Virus record (IMG/VR): IMGVR_UViG_3300025154_000063
Location: 24,994-88,993 of that record
Reading direction: 5' to 3' (one strand)
Source of the DNA: a virus
DNA: 64,000 nt
Shown: positions 1 to 7,921 of the stretch, piece after piece
How the letters are laid out: each line of letters opens with the position of its first letter
How positions within the stretch are numbered: the stretch's first letter is position 1
Position numbers and translations under genes: made by a program
Notes under the pieces: generated by a model
Told to the model about the DNA's origin: nothing
Seen by the model: only the letters and a program-made list of their open reading frames with translations
Database searches by the model: none

Positions 1-339
1 CTCAAAACAAACACGCTCCTCTTCATCACCATTCCAAGTGGCTAATATACCCGACAGTATGCCAGACATAACCAATAAATTGGCCGCCCGTTTAGTGGTA
101 AAGGATATGTAGAACTTACCAGACTTCATGCTCTCCCTATCTTGTGCACTGTAGAACACAGCGTCACCCAATGGTTTATCACCAGTGTACAGGATGTGGT
201 CTGGTAATGCTGCAAACCCACAGCTACCACAACACTTGTGATTCTGTCGTGCCCAAATATCGTGGGTGCGAACCATCTTGAATGCTGCAGTTATCTGCTT
301 ACGGAAAGCAGCTATGTCCCTATTAGTTAATTTACTCAT
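1..339 (-). CDS. Hypothetical protein, 3' part cut off by window edge
   Basis: An open frame of 113 codons runs from an ATG at 339 off the left edge. The ATG overlaps the end of the upstream gene and follows AGGAGG with 6 bases between. It has a CCGSCG-type cysteine cluster near residues 36-41 and a later stretch (VFYSAQDRESMKSG) reminiscent of DUF6891-like proteins; that likeness is from memory and weak. Function unknown. Confidence 0.75.
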   Translation of the reverse strand, partial: MSKLTNRDIAAFRKQITAAFKMVRTHDIWARQNHKCCGSCGFAALPDHILYTGDKPLGDAVFYSAQDRESMKSGKFYISFTTKRAANLLVMSGILSGILATWNGDEEERVCFE

Positions 340-1054
340 TGTTTACCTCCTGTTTCTTCATAAGTTTACGCCACGCTGCCACTGCTTTGCCGGCTACTGA
401 ACCTGCAGGCTGTGTGCCGTGAATAATTATAGCATATGGTTTGGTGCAGTCAATGGCATGACTATCATCATGGTCTATTTCAAGACCTAAGTCATCAGCT
501 TCCTGCTGACTGTAGACAATGCGAGCGTAGACTGGGTACTGGTAGGCCATCTCATCATACCTACCACCAATACTGGCAGTGATACGAAAGTTTGCCGGCA
601 TATCTGGACGAGTTACCTTGATGAAAGGTATCATCTTGGTGTACCCATAGAAGATTATCTCTGGATGCCGCTGTGCCACACGCATCCACGCCAAGTAATA
701 GTCAAAGTTGTAGTAGTCACCACCCACATGGATACGAATATGGGTAGCACCCTTAGGCAACGAGCTATCTATGAGGTCAGCTAACACATCAGCATTGTGA
801 CCTGCTGCCCACAGTATATCAAAGTTACGCCACACCATATCACGTAACTGTTTATACTGTACCTCCATGCTTGCCTCGAAACATCGGATAGTACCATAGT
901 CTGTGAGTACACCATCACGAGTTACCATTGTCTTACATATGGTAGCTGCAGGGCAGGTCTTGCCGGCTGGTATAGAGAACCCAAACACCTTAGCATTCTT
1001 TATTTTAGTCAGCTTAGAGTTGCCAGAACCCTTTGAGAAAGTTAGTTTATCCAT
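332..1054 (-). CDS. Gp88-like phage protein
   Basis: 240 residues. The N-terminus (SKGSGNSKL, then FSIPAGKTCPAA) matches my memory of the mycobacteriophage Gp88 family: a GN.KL motif followed by a glycine-proline-cysteine segment and a later C-rich turn (CFEASM). Members are widespread in phages and their role is unknown. AGGAGG precedes the ATG. Its last codons (EVNNE stop) contain the ribosome site and start of the next gene, so the two are translationally coupled. Confidence 0.75.
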   Translation of the reverse strand: MDKLTFSKGSGNSKLTKIKNAKVFGFSIPAGKTCPAATICKTMVTRDGVLTDYGTIRCFEASMEVQYKQLRDMVWRNFDILWAAGHNADVLADLIDSSLPKGATHIRIHVGGDYYNFDYYLAWMRVAQRHPEIIFYGYTKMIPFIKVTRPDMPANFRITASIGGRYDEMAYQYPVYARIVYSQQEADDLGLEIDHDDSHAIDCTKPYAIIIHGTQPAGSVAGKAVAAWRKLMKKQEVNNE

Positions 1055-1114
1055 AGGTAATCCTCCTGTATTTAATAAGAAAGTTAAATAAACTTAATTA
1101 AAGTTAATAAAAGT

Positions 1115-1143
1115 ATTATAAACTATTATTAACTAATTGTCAA
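1115..1143 (-). promoter_or_regulatory. Sigma-70/A promoter, leftward
   Basis: On the minus strand TTGACA (1143-1138) and TATAAT (1120-1115) are separated by exactly 17 bases. It lies just after the stop of the upstream gene and before the Gp88-like gene, so it should drive the leftmost genes. The match to consensus is perfect. Confidence 0.85.
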
Positions 1144-1412
1144 TAGCTTCTTTCACTATTATCTAATTCATCTTCCTCCTCATCTTCTTCTTCTGAGTCA
1201 AATATGCTAAGACCATAGTCTCTTCTGTCTTGATTAGCTTGCTCAATAAAGAAGTCCCGTATGTCCAAGTGTGTGGTGTCTGACATAACCCCCTCACCGT
1301 AGTGTACTTCAAGGTGTACAGCACGAAGCAAGCGATATGCCTGCTTCATGCGTGATACCGAGAAGAGCATGCGTTCAGCTAACAGCTTCTCCATTTCTCT
1401 GTATGCTTTCAT
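1140..1412 (-). CDS. Hypothetical acidic-tailed protein, 90 aa
   Basis: The start at 1412 is chosen because AGAGAGGT sits six bases upstream; a longer frame to 1466 would overlap the previous gene without a ribosome site. The helical basic N-terminal half is followed by a C-terminal run rich in Glu and Asp (DSEEEDEEEDE). No family recognised; the acidic tail could be a protein-binding or DNA-mimic segment, which is speculation. Part of the leftward operon. Confidence 0.7.
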   Translation of the reverse strand: MKAYREMEKLLAERMLFSVSRMKQAYRLLRAVHLEVHYGEGVMSDTTHLDIRDFFIEQANQDRRDYGLSIFDSEEEDEEEDELDNSERSY

Positions 1413-1414
1413 GT

Positions 1415-1618
1415 CTACCTCTCTATTCCAACTAGTGCATAGAGTTCCCTCCACTCTTCTCCGCACTCTTCACATCTGCAGTCCCGTCCCAAGTCTTCAC
1501 CCATAGGTGAGGTGTTGATTACTGAATACTCTGCACCACACACGGGGCAGTTGAGACCACCTGTGTCTATATACTCATGTATAACTATCTTTTCGAAGTC
1601 GTCCTTAGTGTTTGTCAT
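1415..1618 (-). CDS. Small zinc-ribbon protein, 67 aa
   Basis: Two cysteine pairs (CPVCG near residue 24 and CEECG near residue 49, preceded by CRC) form a probable zinc ribbon. The start at 1618 overlaps the upstream stop as ATGA and has GGGTGG eight bases before it; an in-frame GTG at 1630 is an alternative. Function unknown. Confidence 0.75.
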   Translation of the reverse strand: MTNTKDDFEKIVIHEYIDTGGLNCPVCGAEYSVINTSPMGEDLGRDCRCEECGEEWRELYALVGIER

Positions 1619-1815
1619 TGGCATGTCCACCCATTCATCGTAAGCTTGTCAACTTCATCACTCACTTCTTCCTGAGTGAACAAAGCAACAGTGATTGGCG
1701 ACGGTTCATCAGGTGTAAGGTAGAGCGCCTGTGCAAATGTCCCGAAGTACCATATATACACACATGCTGAGCCATTATACATGGTCAGTACTGCATCATC
1801 TAATTCAAATATCAT
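1615..1815 (-). CDS. Hypothetical protein, 66 aa
   Basis: Short acidic protein with an aromatic N-terminal half and no recognised domain. GAGGAGG lies seven bases before the ATG, inside the end of the ArdC-like gene. Its stop overlaps the start of the next gene (ATGA), a sign of translational coupling. Confidence 0.7.
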   Translation of the reverse strand: MIFELDDAVLTMYNGSACVYIWYFGTFAQALYLTPDEPSPITVALFTQEEVSDEVDKLTMNGWTCQ

Positions 1816-2641
1816 TTTGTTCCTCCTCTTTCTCAGCCAACAAGTATTCAGTTACCTTTGTTGCCAGCTTACTGGTCTTATAGAAAGACCACTCATCATC
1901 TTTGATGCGTTCCTTCCATGCTTGCAGGTACTGAGCATGGTCAGGTTGAATTTCCTTACTCACTCCGAGTGTCATACACATGTAGAGTGAGGCGAGCTCA
2001 GCTACAAGCTCCTCTTCTGCAGAGGTGTGCTTGTCAAGCCTATCTAATCGAGAGGTATGTCCTGTCCAGTGAGCAAGCTCATGCAATCTGGTTGAGTCAT
2101 AACCATCCTCTGTCTTGAAAGCCTCTGCAGGTGGGCAGATTATCCTATCTGAGCTAGGAATGTAAGCTGCCTTGTTACCACCGTAGTCTATGATAACTTG
2201 GTGACGAGTGAGCAAGTCATCTACAAGCTGTGACCCTTGTGTTGCATACAAGGTGACTGTGCTTGCCGGCTCTGTCCACCCCTCAACCTGTTGAGCATTG
2301 AATAGTGCAATGGTTCTCATCAGCGGGATGGTCTTGGGGTTACCATCTTCATCCTTGCCGTTGATAATCTTCCAGAATAGCACACTGGTTGACTTCTCAC
2401 CTGACTTTACGTGAGCACCGAGTCTCTTCCAACAATTGAAGTTACCCCAGTACCGTGAGGTAAAGGGAGTAGACATCAGAATGAATGGATTGAACCCTGT
2501 GTACTGACGCTTTGATTCAGCATTGCACGGCATAGCCCCACCATAAATATCAACCCACGGCTTCATCCACCCTGTGCCGTAGGTCTCCATCATGGACAGT
2601 ACCTTATCATTGATAGCAGTCATATCAAATTTAGTAGTCAT
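1805..2641 (-). CDS. ArdC-like antirestriction / ssDNA-binding metallopeptidase
   Basis: 278 residues from the ATG at 2641, which has AGGAGG upstream. The N-terminal part (GTGWMKPW, later GFNPFIL and YWGNFNCWKRLGA) matches the ArdC N-terminal ssDNA-binding domain. A HELAHW zinc-peptidase motif (HExxH) lies near residue 196, with a glutamate-containing helix (EELVAELASL) downstream. ArdC-type proteins protect incoming DNA from host restriction. Placement in an early operon fits that role. Confidence 0.85.
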   Translation of the reverse strand: MTTKFDMTAINDKVLSMMETYGTGWMKPWVDIYGGAMPCNAESKRQYTGFNPFILMSTPFTSRYWGNFNCWKRLGAHVKSGEKSTSVLFWKIINGKDEDGNPKTIPLMRTIALFNAQQVEGWTEPASTVTLYATQGSQLVDDLLTRHQVIIDYGGNKAAYIPSSDRIICPPAEAFKTEDGYDSTRLHELAHWTGHTSRLDRLDKHTSAEEELVAELASLYMCMTLGVSKEIQPDHAQYLQAWKERIKDDEWSFYKTSKLATKVTEYLLAEKEEEQNDI

Positions 2642-2979
2642 TCGATTACCTCCTGTCTTGAGCTGGGCATAAGAGAACCTAAACAATTGTGAGGCATACC
2701 ATATACCTCTGAGTTTAACACATCTTGGATAGTTTTGCAAGGGTCAATTGCTCCATGATAATAACCCTTATACTTACGGACAAACCATTTAGGTGTCTCA
2801 TCTGTACTACCCATGTACCATGTTCCGTTGCCGGACAAGAATACAAGTTTGTACTTGTCAACATATGGTTTGATTACTTCATCATACACACTTTCTATGT
2901 AAACAAACACTGCATCACAGAAGTGTTCATACATTCTGTTGGTTACATTTTCATACTTGTTTCGGTTAGTCACTGTCAT
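2638..2979 (-). CDS. Hypothetical protein, 113 aa
   Basis: The start at 2979 is preceded by AGGAGG with nine bases between; a longer frame to 3018 has no ribosome site. Aromatic-rich with tyrosine clusters (KYKGYYHG). It overlaps the ArdC-like gene's start by four bases. No family recognised. Confidence 0.7.
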   Translation of the reverse strand: MTVTNRNKYENVTNRMYEHFCDAVFVYIESVYDEVIKPYVDKYKLVFLSGNGTWYMGSTDETPKWFVRKYKGYYHGAIDPCKTIQDVLNSEVYGMPHNCLGSLMPSSRQEVIE

Positions 2980-3160
2980 CTTGACAATCCTCCTGTCTTG
3001 GTATTCCAATCTGCTCATGGGTCGGGTGTGAGAAGCAGTTGCACTTGGTACACTGCACAGCCACCCAAGTAATGTGGTCAGTCACAAACCCCTCACTATT
3101 GCCACATGAAGGACAACGACCCGTGTGTGGTAATTTCATTCTAACCATTATCATTGACAT
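2966..3160 (-). CDS. Small zinc-ribbon protein, 64 aa
   Basis: Two CxxC pairs (CPSCG near residue 16 and CTKCN near residue 37) indicate a zinc ribbon. The ATG overlaps the preceding stop (TAATG), and in-frame ATGs follow at codons 3, 5 and 8, so the exact start is uncertain. Function unknown. Confidence 0.7.
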   Translation of the reverse strand: MSMIMVRMKLPHTGRCPSCGNSEGFVTDHITWVAVQCTKCNCFSHPTHEQIGIPRQEDCQDDSD

Positions 3161-3417
3161 TATTCATCATCCTTTACTATAACAAACTCACGACTGTAAT
3201 CACACCCGCCCTGTGCTATTCTAGGATATATAGAAGCATTCCGTTTGAGAACACCATTAGACCTATAGAAGAATATGTTTATCCACCACACATCATCTAC
3301 CGAATGCCAGACACGTGTTACGTCTTGATGTCTTGTTCTCATAGCCAACATGTTGAGTGCCTTATTCAAAACATGTTGTGGTATTTCTTCAAAGGGGATG
3401 ATTTGTGTTGTTCTCAT
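3160..3417 (-). CDS. Hypothetical protein, 85 aa
   Basis: No recognised domain. Basic N-terminal half (IPQHVLNKALNMLAMRTRHQ) then an aromatic segment (VWWINIFFY). Overlaps its neighbours at both ends by four or one bases, consistent with a coupled operon. Confidence 0.65.
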   Translation of the reverse strand: MRTTQIIPFEEIPQHVLNKALNMLAMRTRHQDVTRVWHSVDDVWWINIFFYRSNGVLKRNASIYPRIAQGGCDYSREFVIVKDDE

Positions 3418-3674
3418 AAGCTATTCTCCCTAAGCCCGCCCTGAATTTTTTTCAGTAGCCAGCTTGATACCGTAAAGTTATTATGTAACATGTCCATCTT
3501 GATACGGTAGAACCGTACCTTGTTCACAACATATCTCTCAGAGACAATGCCAGCCTCCTGCTCTTGGGAGAGCAGGTAGCTAGCATACTCCAGTTGCTTG
3601 CTCGCAGCTAACAAGCGTGCTATGTGTGCACGAAGTATCCTTGTCAACCATAGCATCCACAATACTATGACCAT
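3414..3674 (-). CDS. Hypothetical protein with N-terminal hydrophobic helix, 86 aa
   Basis: Begins MVIVLWMLWLTRILRAHIA, a likely membrane anchor or amphipathic helix, followed by a soluble helical region. Overlaps the previous gene by ten bases. Function unknown. Confidence 0.6.
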   Translation of the reverse strand: MVIVLWMLWLTRILRAHIARLLAASKQLEYASYLLSQEQEAGIVSERYVVNKVRFYRIKMDMLHNNFTVSSWLLKKIQGGLRENSL

Positions 3675-3850
3675 AAGTTACGCTCTCTTTCCAGCTCGTG
3701 AATCAGGTCAGTGATTTCATTGTCCACTCGCTGACAATCTACAAGGAAACTAGTACCTTGATTGACACCACTGATATGCAGTAGCAATCCACTGATTGCC
3801 ATGCCTGCCTCGGACAATACCCGTAGAACTTTAGATAGTAGTTTATACAT
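3665..3850 (-). CDS. Hypothetical protein, 61 aa
   Basis: TAGGAGG lies five bases before the ATG. Predicted mostly helical, with a short hydrophobic stretch (GMAISGLLLHISG) and a charged C-terminal helix. No family recognised. Confidence 0.65.
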   Translation of the reverse strand: MYKLLSKVLRVLSEAGMAISGLLLHISGVNQGTSFLVDCQRVDNEITDLIHELERERNLWS

Positions 3851-3858
3851 ATTGCCTC

Positions 3859-4143
3859 CTAATAATTCTGTTCAATAAATGAGCGCATTCCCTCATCAGC
3901 ATTGAGGATGTCAATACCGAAGTGGTTCTGCAAGTACTCAGCTTTCTGAACACTGGATTTCCGGTGCTCGGCAACTGGTTCGAGTTCACCAGTACAGTAA
4001 GAGCAGATGATGTCATTGTCTTTCAAGACCTCAACTGCTTTCTCAGCAGAGTCCTGCCCTGAGTTGAAGTAAGAATACTCAGAGAGAACATTCATGTTCT
4101 GCTCATCACCACACACACTACATGTAAACTTTTTATTAGCCAT
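3859..4143 (-). CDS. Zinc-ribbon protein, 94 aa
   Basis: CSVCG near residue 8 and CSYC near residue 48 make a split zinc site with a roughly 36-residue insert. GGAGG precedes the ATG. Seven CxxC-type small proteins occur in this operon, so this may be one of a set of host-takeover factors; that is inference. Confidence 0.7.
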   Translation of the reverse strand: MANKKFTCSVCGDEQNMNVLSEYSYFNSGQDSAEKAVEVLKDNDIICSYCTGELEPVAEHRKSSVQKAEYLQNHFGIDILNADEGMRSFIEQNY

Positions 4144-4144
4144 G

Positions 4145-4342
4145 TTATTTAGCCTCCACTACAAGTAGTCGATTAGATACCCATATTACTTCACCATTTG
4201 GAAACCTGACGAGTGTCTCACACAGGTTTGATTGGTACACATGTACTGGTGTATACACTTCTTTTGATGTATACTCCCCAGTATTACCATCATATGTTCT
4301 CATTATATCAACTGCAAAAAGGTTTGTACCTATCTTATACAT
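4145..4342 (-). CDS. Hypothetical protein, 65 aa
   Basis: Beta-rich small protein with no recognised motif. CGGAGG lies seven bases before the ATG and is part of the end of the preceding 31-codon gene, so the two are coupled. Confidence 0.65.
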   Translation of the reverse strand: MYKIGTNLFAVDIMRTYDGNTGEYTSKEVYTPVHVYQSNLCETLVRFPNGEVIWVSNRLLVVEAK

Positions 4343-4346
4343 AACA

Positions 4347-4442
4347 TTACCTCCGTGTGATTTTGAATGTAGTTACTAGCCACCATAGTCCGAAGACTAT
4401 GGCAGCTATTGAAAGGAAACAGAGTAGGCTAAGTCCGTTCAT
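4347..4442 (-). CDS. Small single-span membrane protein, 31 aa
   Basis: ATG at 4442 overlaps the upstream stop (ATGA), and the stop is followed directly by the ribosome site of the next gene. The product is MNGLSLLCFLSIAAIVFGLW then WLVTTFKITRR: one hydrophobic span and a basic C-terminus (inside-positive). Tight coupling at both ends supports a real gene despite its size. Confidence 0.65.
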   Translation of the reverse strand: MNGLSLLCFLSIAAIVFGLWWLVTTFKITRR

Positions 4443-4783
4443 ACTATCTTGTAGTATGAGGTAGCCTCTTCTTGACATTCGAAGAGTGCATCTGCAGGAA
4501 CACCATACTTGACACACATTTCAAGTAAGCGTTCGTTATTCCACAGTGGGGTGTTGGTTACTTTGAGAACTTTAGCACCCTCGCCAACTGCCTCCATGAT
4601 ACCAGCCAGCTCGCACTCTGCCTTGATGGTATTGCTCAAGGCTGTGGCAAACTTGCCGAGGTCTTTCAGCTTGGTCTGCAGGTCACTGGTCTGCTCAATT
4701 ATCTGCAGCTTGACCTTAGTCTGCTCGGCTTTATTCCCACCGAGGTCATTCAACATCTTGGTGATACTAATCATACTGGTCAT
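4439..4783 (-). CDS. Hypothetical protein, 114 aa
   Basis: AAGGAGG lies seven bases before the ATG. The N-terminal two thirds is predicted helical (possible coiled coil around residues 15-60); the rest is compact. It is the first gene after a strong promoter at 4803-4831. No family recognised. Confidence 0.7.
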   Translation of the reverse strand: MTSMISITKMLNDLGGNKAEQTKVKLQIIEQTSDLQTKLKDLGKFATALSNTIKAECELAGIMEAVGEGAKVLKVTNTPLWNNERLLEMCVKYGVPADALFECQEEATSYYKIV

Positions 4784-4802
4784 AGTCTTCCTCCTTAGTT
4801 AT

Positions 4803-4831
4803 AGTATAGCATCGAATAGTTATTTTGTCAA
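4803..4831 (-). promoter_or_regulatory. Sigma-70/A promoter, leftward
   Basis: Minus strand TTGACA (4831-4826), 17 bases, TATACT (4808-4803), in the gap before the 4439-4783 gene. The -10 differs from consensus at one position. Confidence 0.8.
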
Positions 4832-5143
4832 GGATGCTGCTGACTTGCCATGCCAACAGTTATCTACCATCCATGCCATGATTAGGTCAAGGCTATGCTC
4901 TCCACTAGTGTGGTTAGCTTCACCCTCTAGCCCCCAAGTACACACTGTGCCCTTGATTACCAGTGAACTGGTGTCCCTGCCACCATCAGGATACTCGAAC
5001 AGGAAACCTGTCCACGTGTACTGTCCATCCACTCGAATGAGTGCCAATATCTGGTCACCAAATCGCATGACTTGGTTGACATGCACATATTGTGCATAGC
5101 CAAACTTGGCGTTCACTAGCTCTAACATCTTGTCATATAACAT
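4820..5143 (-). CDS. Hypothetical protein, 107 aa
   Basis: The start at 5143 follows TAGGAGG with seven bases between; the longer frame to 5206 runs back over the 35-codon gene upstream. Mixed alpha/beta, no recognised motif. Confidence 0.7.
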   Translation of the reverse strand: MLYDKMLELVNAKFGYAQYVHVNQVMRFGDQILALIRVDGQYTWTGFLFEYPDGGRDTSSLVIKGTVCTWGLEGEANHTSGEHSLDLIMAWMVDNCWHGKSAASLTK

Positions 5144-5153
5144 TGCAATCCTC

Positions 5154-5261
5154 CTACCACTCACAATTGATGAGGTATTCCATACCCTCAGCAATTCGAA
5201 TATCATGTCGGCGCATACGCCACAATAAGAACTGCATTATGTACATCTTGATTGTGTCCAT
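5154..5261 (-). CDS. Very small basic protein, 35 aa
   Basis: ATG at 5261 overlaps the upstream stop (TAATG), and its own stop (TAG) forms the first bases of the next gene's AGGAGG. Product MDTIKMYIMQFLLWRMRRHD..., amphipathic and basic. Position between two coupled genes supports translation. Confidence 0.55.
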   Translation of the reverse strand: MDTIKMYIMQFLLWRMRRHDIRIAEGMEYLINCEW

Positions 5262-5503
5262 TAATAGTCCCTTATGTAATTCTCAATCTGGTCTCGCAGG
5301 ATAGGTGTATCCATGTCTACAGGTATTACCATTGTTACTAATGTATCCATGAAATTATCTTCACAATCACAGTCTACCTCACAGAAGTCGTGTCTGAATG
5401 GGTCTGACCTGTAGCATGCCCATTCAGACCATGCACTTTGTAGGTTAGAAGCAAACTCTTTATTAGAGTTTATCAACATATTGATAATCAATCCATCTGC
5501 CAT
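5261..5503 (-). CDS. Hypothetical acidic protein, 80 aa
   Basis: GAGGTGA precedes the ATG. Contains a cysteine-rich acidic patch (CEVDCDCEDN) that might bind a metal. No family recognised. Confidence 0.65.
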   Translation of the reverse strand: MADGLIINMLINSNKEFASNLQSAWSEWACYRSDPFRHDFCEVDCDCEDNFMDTLVTMVIPVDMDTPILRDQIENYIRDY

Positions 5504-5506
5504 TAC

Positions 5507-5809
5507 TCACCTCACATACTGGTCAATTTCACACGGTCTGAATACTTGCTCAGCCCGTCGGTAGAATACTGTCTTGACTACCTTCTTCACAGGGTCAACA
5601 CAGGCGACAATCACGTTGCCGTTGCTAAAGTTGTCAGTAAATTTGTCCTCATCGAGTACTCTTATTATTACTTTCGCCTCCTCATATGGTGTTTCAAGTG
5701 CGGCTTGCTCACACTGGTTGATACGATAGCGGAGTAGTGAGAGACTTATGCCTCTCACCTCCGCCTCACGCTTGGCGTGCTCACTGATACGAATTGTTGG
5801 CATCCTCAT
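5507..5809 (-). CDS. DUF4258-like small protein, 100 aa
   Basis: IRISEHAKREAEVRGIS near the N-terminus, followed by a beta-rich middle (NVIVACVDPVKKVVKTV), resembles DUF4258/RelE-like toxin folds (HA..R...RGI pattern). No antitoxin neighbour is evident. ATG overlaps the preceding TGA (ATGA); a second ATG two codons later is possible. Confidence 0.6.
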   Translation of the reverse strand: MRMPTIRISEHAKREAEVRGISLSLLRYRINQCEQAALETPYEEAKVIIRVLDEDKFTDNFSNGNVIVACVDPVKKVVKTVFYRRAEQVFRPCEIDQYVR

Positions 5810-6693
5810 CTGTACTCCAATTTCTTAGTCACACTGTTCCAGTAAGGTGTGAGCTCTGCCGTTGCGGCTGGCAATACTGCATTGCCATTACCCTTATTCA
5901 GGTATGTTACTGCTGGTGATGCTCGTACTACAAACTTCTGCTCACCAATCATTGCCGCAACATATCGTTCTTGGTTGCGTGTCTCAACAGCCTCATCACA
6001 GTAGTTAGCCCTCACCCATTTCACTGGGTCAGATAACTCTGGCATCCACAGCCCCATCAGAATGGATAGTACTACACCCGTTCTGCCGTGTCCACCCATA
6101 CAACATACTAGCACATCCTTGCCACTGAGCAAGACTGCCTTGATGTCTGCTGCAAACTGTTTCCAGAATGTCCAGTCCAAGTGCTCCGGCTGACCGTAGT
6201 CTAAGATTGGCAGTGATACAAACTGAACATTCTGCTCACTGATTGAGGGGAATAGGTCAGGTCGATTAGTGGTTGGCATTGCACCAAACACTAAGTCCCC
6301 GCCTGTCAGGTCAACTACTAGCATACCCCTGTATACCTTAGCTCCACGGGATGTGCCACCTGCATAGAGTGTGCCCTTATTCTCAAAGGATACTATACTC
6401 TTGTTGCCCCTGTGACATTCTTTTCTTGCATATGAATTCCAAACGCCAGACGTAGTAGTTTTACCACCAGTTCTGTCCCAGTAGTCTGCATAGCGCAGGT
6501 CATCATCTTCAAACTCACCCTTGTGTAGCTCAAGCCATTCTTTATCGCTGAGCTCATCATCGGCAAATCTGGTAGCAGTCTTGACAGGTGCTTTTGGATT
6601 GGCTAAGTCAGCCTCCAATTGAGTGAGATTATTACTAACCCACTCGTTGAAATTTTGCTTATCTAAACGTGATTTCTTATGTTTCTTACTCAT
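5806..6693 (-). CDS. Tyrosine/dual-specificity phosphatase-like protein
   Basis: 295 residues. The C-terminal half has a CMGGHGRTG loop near residue 197, which fits the CX5R(S/T) signature of protein tyrosine phosphatases (Cys nucleophile, Arg for phosphate binding). The N-terminal hundred residues are charged and of unknown fold. A phage phosphatase could act on host phosphoproteins or on nucleotide/RNA phosphates; the sequence does not say which. The start overlaps the preceding gene by eight bases. Confidence 0.75.
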   Translation of the reverse strand: MSKKHKKSRLDKQNFNEWVSNNLTQLEADLANPKAPVKTATRFADDELSDKEWLELHKGEFEDDDLRYADYWDRTGGKTTTSGVWNSYARKECHRGNKSIVSFENKGTLYAGGTSRGAKVYRGMLVVDLTGGDLVFGAMPTTNRPDLFPSISEQNVQFVSLPILDYGQPEHLDWTFWKQFAADIKAVLLSGKDVLVCCMGGHGRTGVVLSILMGLWMPELSDPVKWVRANYCDEAVETRNQERYVAAMIGEQKFVVRASPAVTYLNKGNGNAVLPAATAELTPYWNSVTKKLEYR

Positions 6694-7909
6694 TGTTCAC
6701 CTCTTCTTCTGTGGTAGAAGAGGCTGGTTCATCACCAGCCCCCTCTTCATTGTTCTTATCATTACATGAGGAGCATATCCAGTCACCATCCTCATTCTCG
6801 ATGAGCTCATCAGCCTCATGTATATCACAGCACTGGTCACAAGTAAACTCCCAACAGTCCTGACAATACTCATCCCCCTTGTACTCCTTGCTGTCAGTGC
6901 TCCAGTATCCACAGTTCTCACACTGTATGTAGGAATATCGTGCTGCACAACGGTCGCAGATGTAGTCGCCACCCGATGTAACCTTGGCATCCTCCTTGTA
7001 CAACTCTGTACCACAGTGGTCGCAGCTTGCGTAGTCCTCATTGTAACAATCACTGCACAGTATGTCGCCCCCCTCTGTGTGATACATGTCCTCACTAGGA
7101 TAACTACTGCCACAACTCTCACACTGAGATTCTTGAGAGATTTCCTCCCAGCCCTGAGAGCCAAGTACATCAGTACCAAACATGCCGAGGTCACATGTCT
7201 CAGACAATTTCTTGCATAAGTCTGGACGATGGTGGTAGAATGTGATGTGACCACCATTTCTCTTGCCGAAGTTTTCCAACAGCTTACGAACATCTACACT
7301 GACGTGAGCATAATACTTCTCATCATCAATCCCATTGGAAAGCAGGTCATAATTCTTCTTGAGGTCGAGGAAGTTCATCAGGGTGTTCTCACCAATATCC
7401 ATATTCAGGTGCACTCGTTCGAGCACACCGTCCTTATCAAACAGTGAGCCCCCATTATGCTTGAGGTCAATGATGTGGTCTACAAAGACAGTCTTGTTCA
7501 CTTTGTAGAGACTGATTGCTTTTGAAATTGACTTCCACGCATTGCCACCATACCCACTTTCCCAGTTCTGGTCGAATACCCTTATCAGTGCAGGTGCTGA
7601 TGCAAACAAGTCATATTCAATGGCGGAATCATATGCACTGCCACGTCCACCACTCGGCAGGTCACAGGGGGCTTCACCGGATGCCTTGTCATATGCGTGC
7701 CGTGCCTCACCAAATGCTGCCATGAATGCGTAGGCTACGAATGTGTCAGCCATTACATCAATTACTTTTTCGAGGTGTCCCTCTACTGCACGGCGCAGAG
7801 ACCAGTAGCGAACGTCGAGGTTCTCAGCATCATCACGTGGTTTGATAGTCCACATGCGATACTCGGCGGCGTTCAGGTAGTAAAAATCGTACACTAAGCT
7901 TATGTCCAT
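6686..7909 (-). CDS. Large protein with C-terminal cysteine-rich zinc repeats
   Basis: 407 residues with AAGGAG before the ATG. Residues 1-260 show no known domain. From about residue 264 there are repeated CxxC modules (CESCG, CSDC, CDHCG, CDRC, CENCG, CQDC, CDQCC, CSSC), each followed by YxxD/GGD-type turns, giving four tandem LIM-like zinc knuckles. Ends EVNNE with the next gene's ribosome site embedded, the same junction as at 332-350. Likely a scaffold or binding protein; function unknown. Confidence 0.75.
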   Translation of the reverse strand: MDISLVYDFYYLNAAEYRMWTIKPRDDAENLDVRYWSLRRAVEGHLEKVIDVMADTFVAYAFMAAFGEARHAYDKASGEAPCDLPSGGRGSAYDSAIEYDLFASAPALIRVFDQNWESGYGGNAWKSISKAISLYKVNKTVFVDHIIDLKHNGGSLFDKDGVLERVHLNMDIGENTLMNFLDLKKNYDLLSNGIDDEKYYAHVSVDVRKLLENFGKRNGGHITFYHHRPDLCKKLSETCDLGMFGTDVLGSQGWEEISQESQCESCGSSYPSEDMYHTEGGDILCSDCYNEDYASCDHCGTELYKEDAKVTSGGDYICDRCAARYSYIQCENCGYWSTDSKEYKGDEYCQDCWEFTCDQCCDIHEADELIENEDGDWICSSCNDKNNEEGAGDEPASSTTEEEVNNE

Positions 7910-7921
7910 CTTATTGCTCCT

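Noticed and set aside
4509-5099. 196-codon plus-strand frame
   Set aside because: Lies opposite several coupled minus-strand genes with good ribosome sites and a promoter; no ribosome site of its own and implausible protein.
6697-7293. 198-codon second minus-strand frame within the zinc-repeat gene
   Set aside because: Out of frame with the clear CxxC-repeat gene at 6686-7909 and without domain pattern; a shadow frame.
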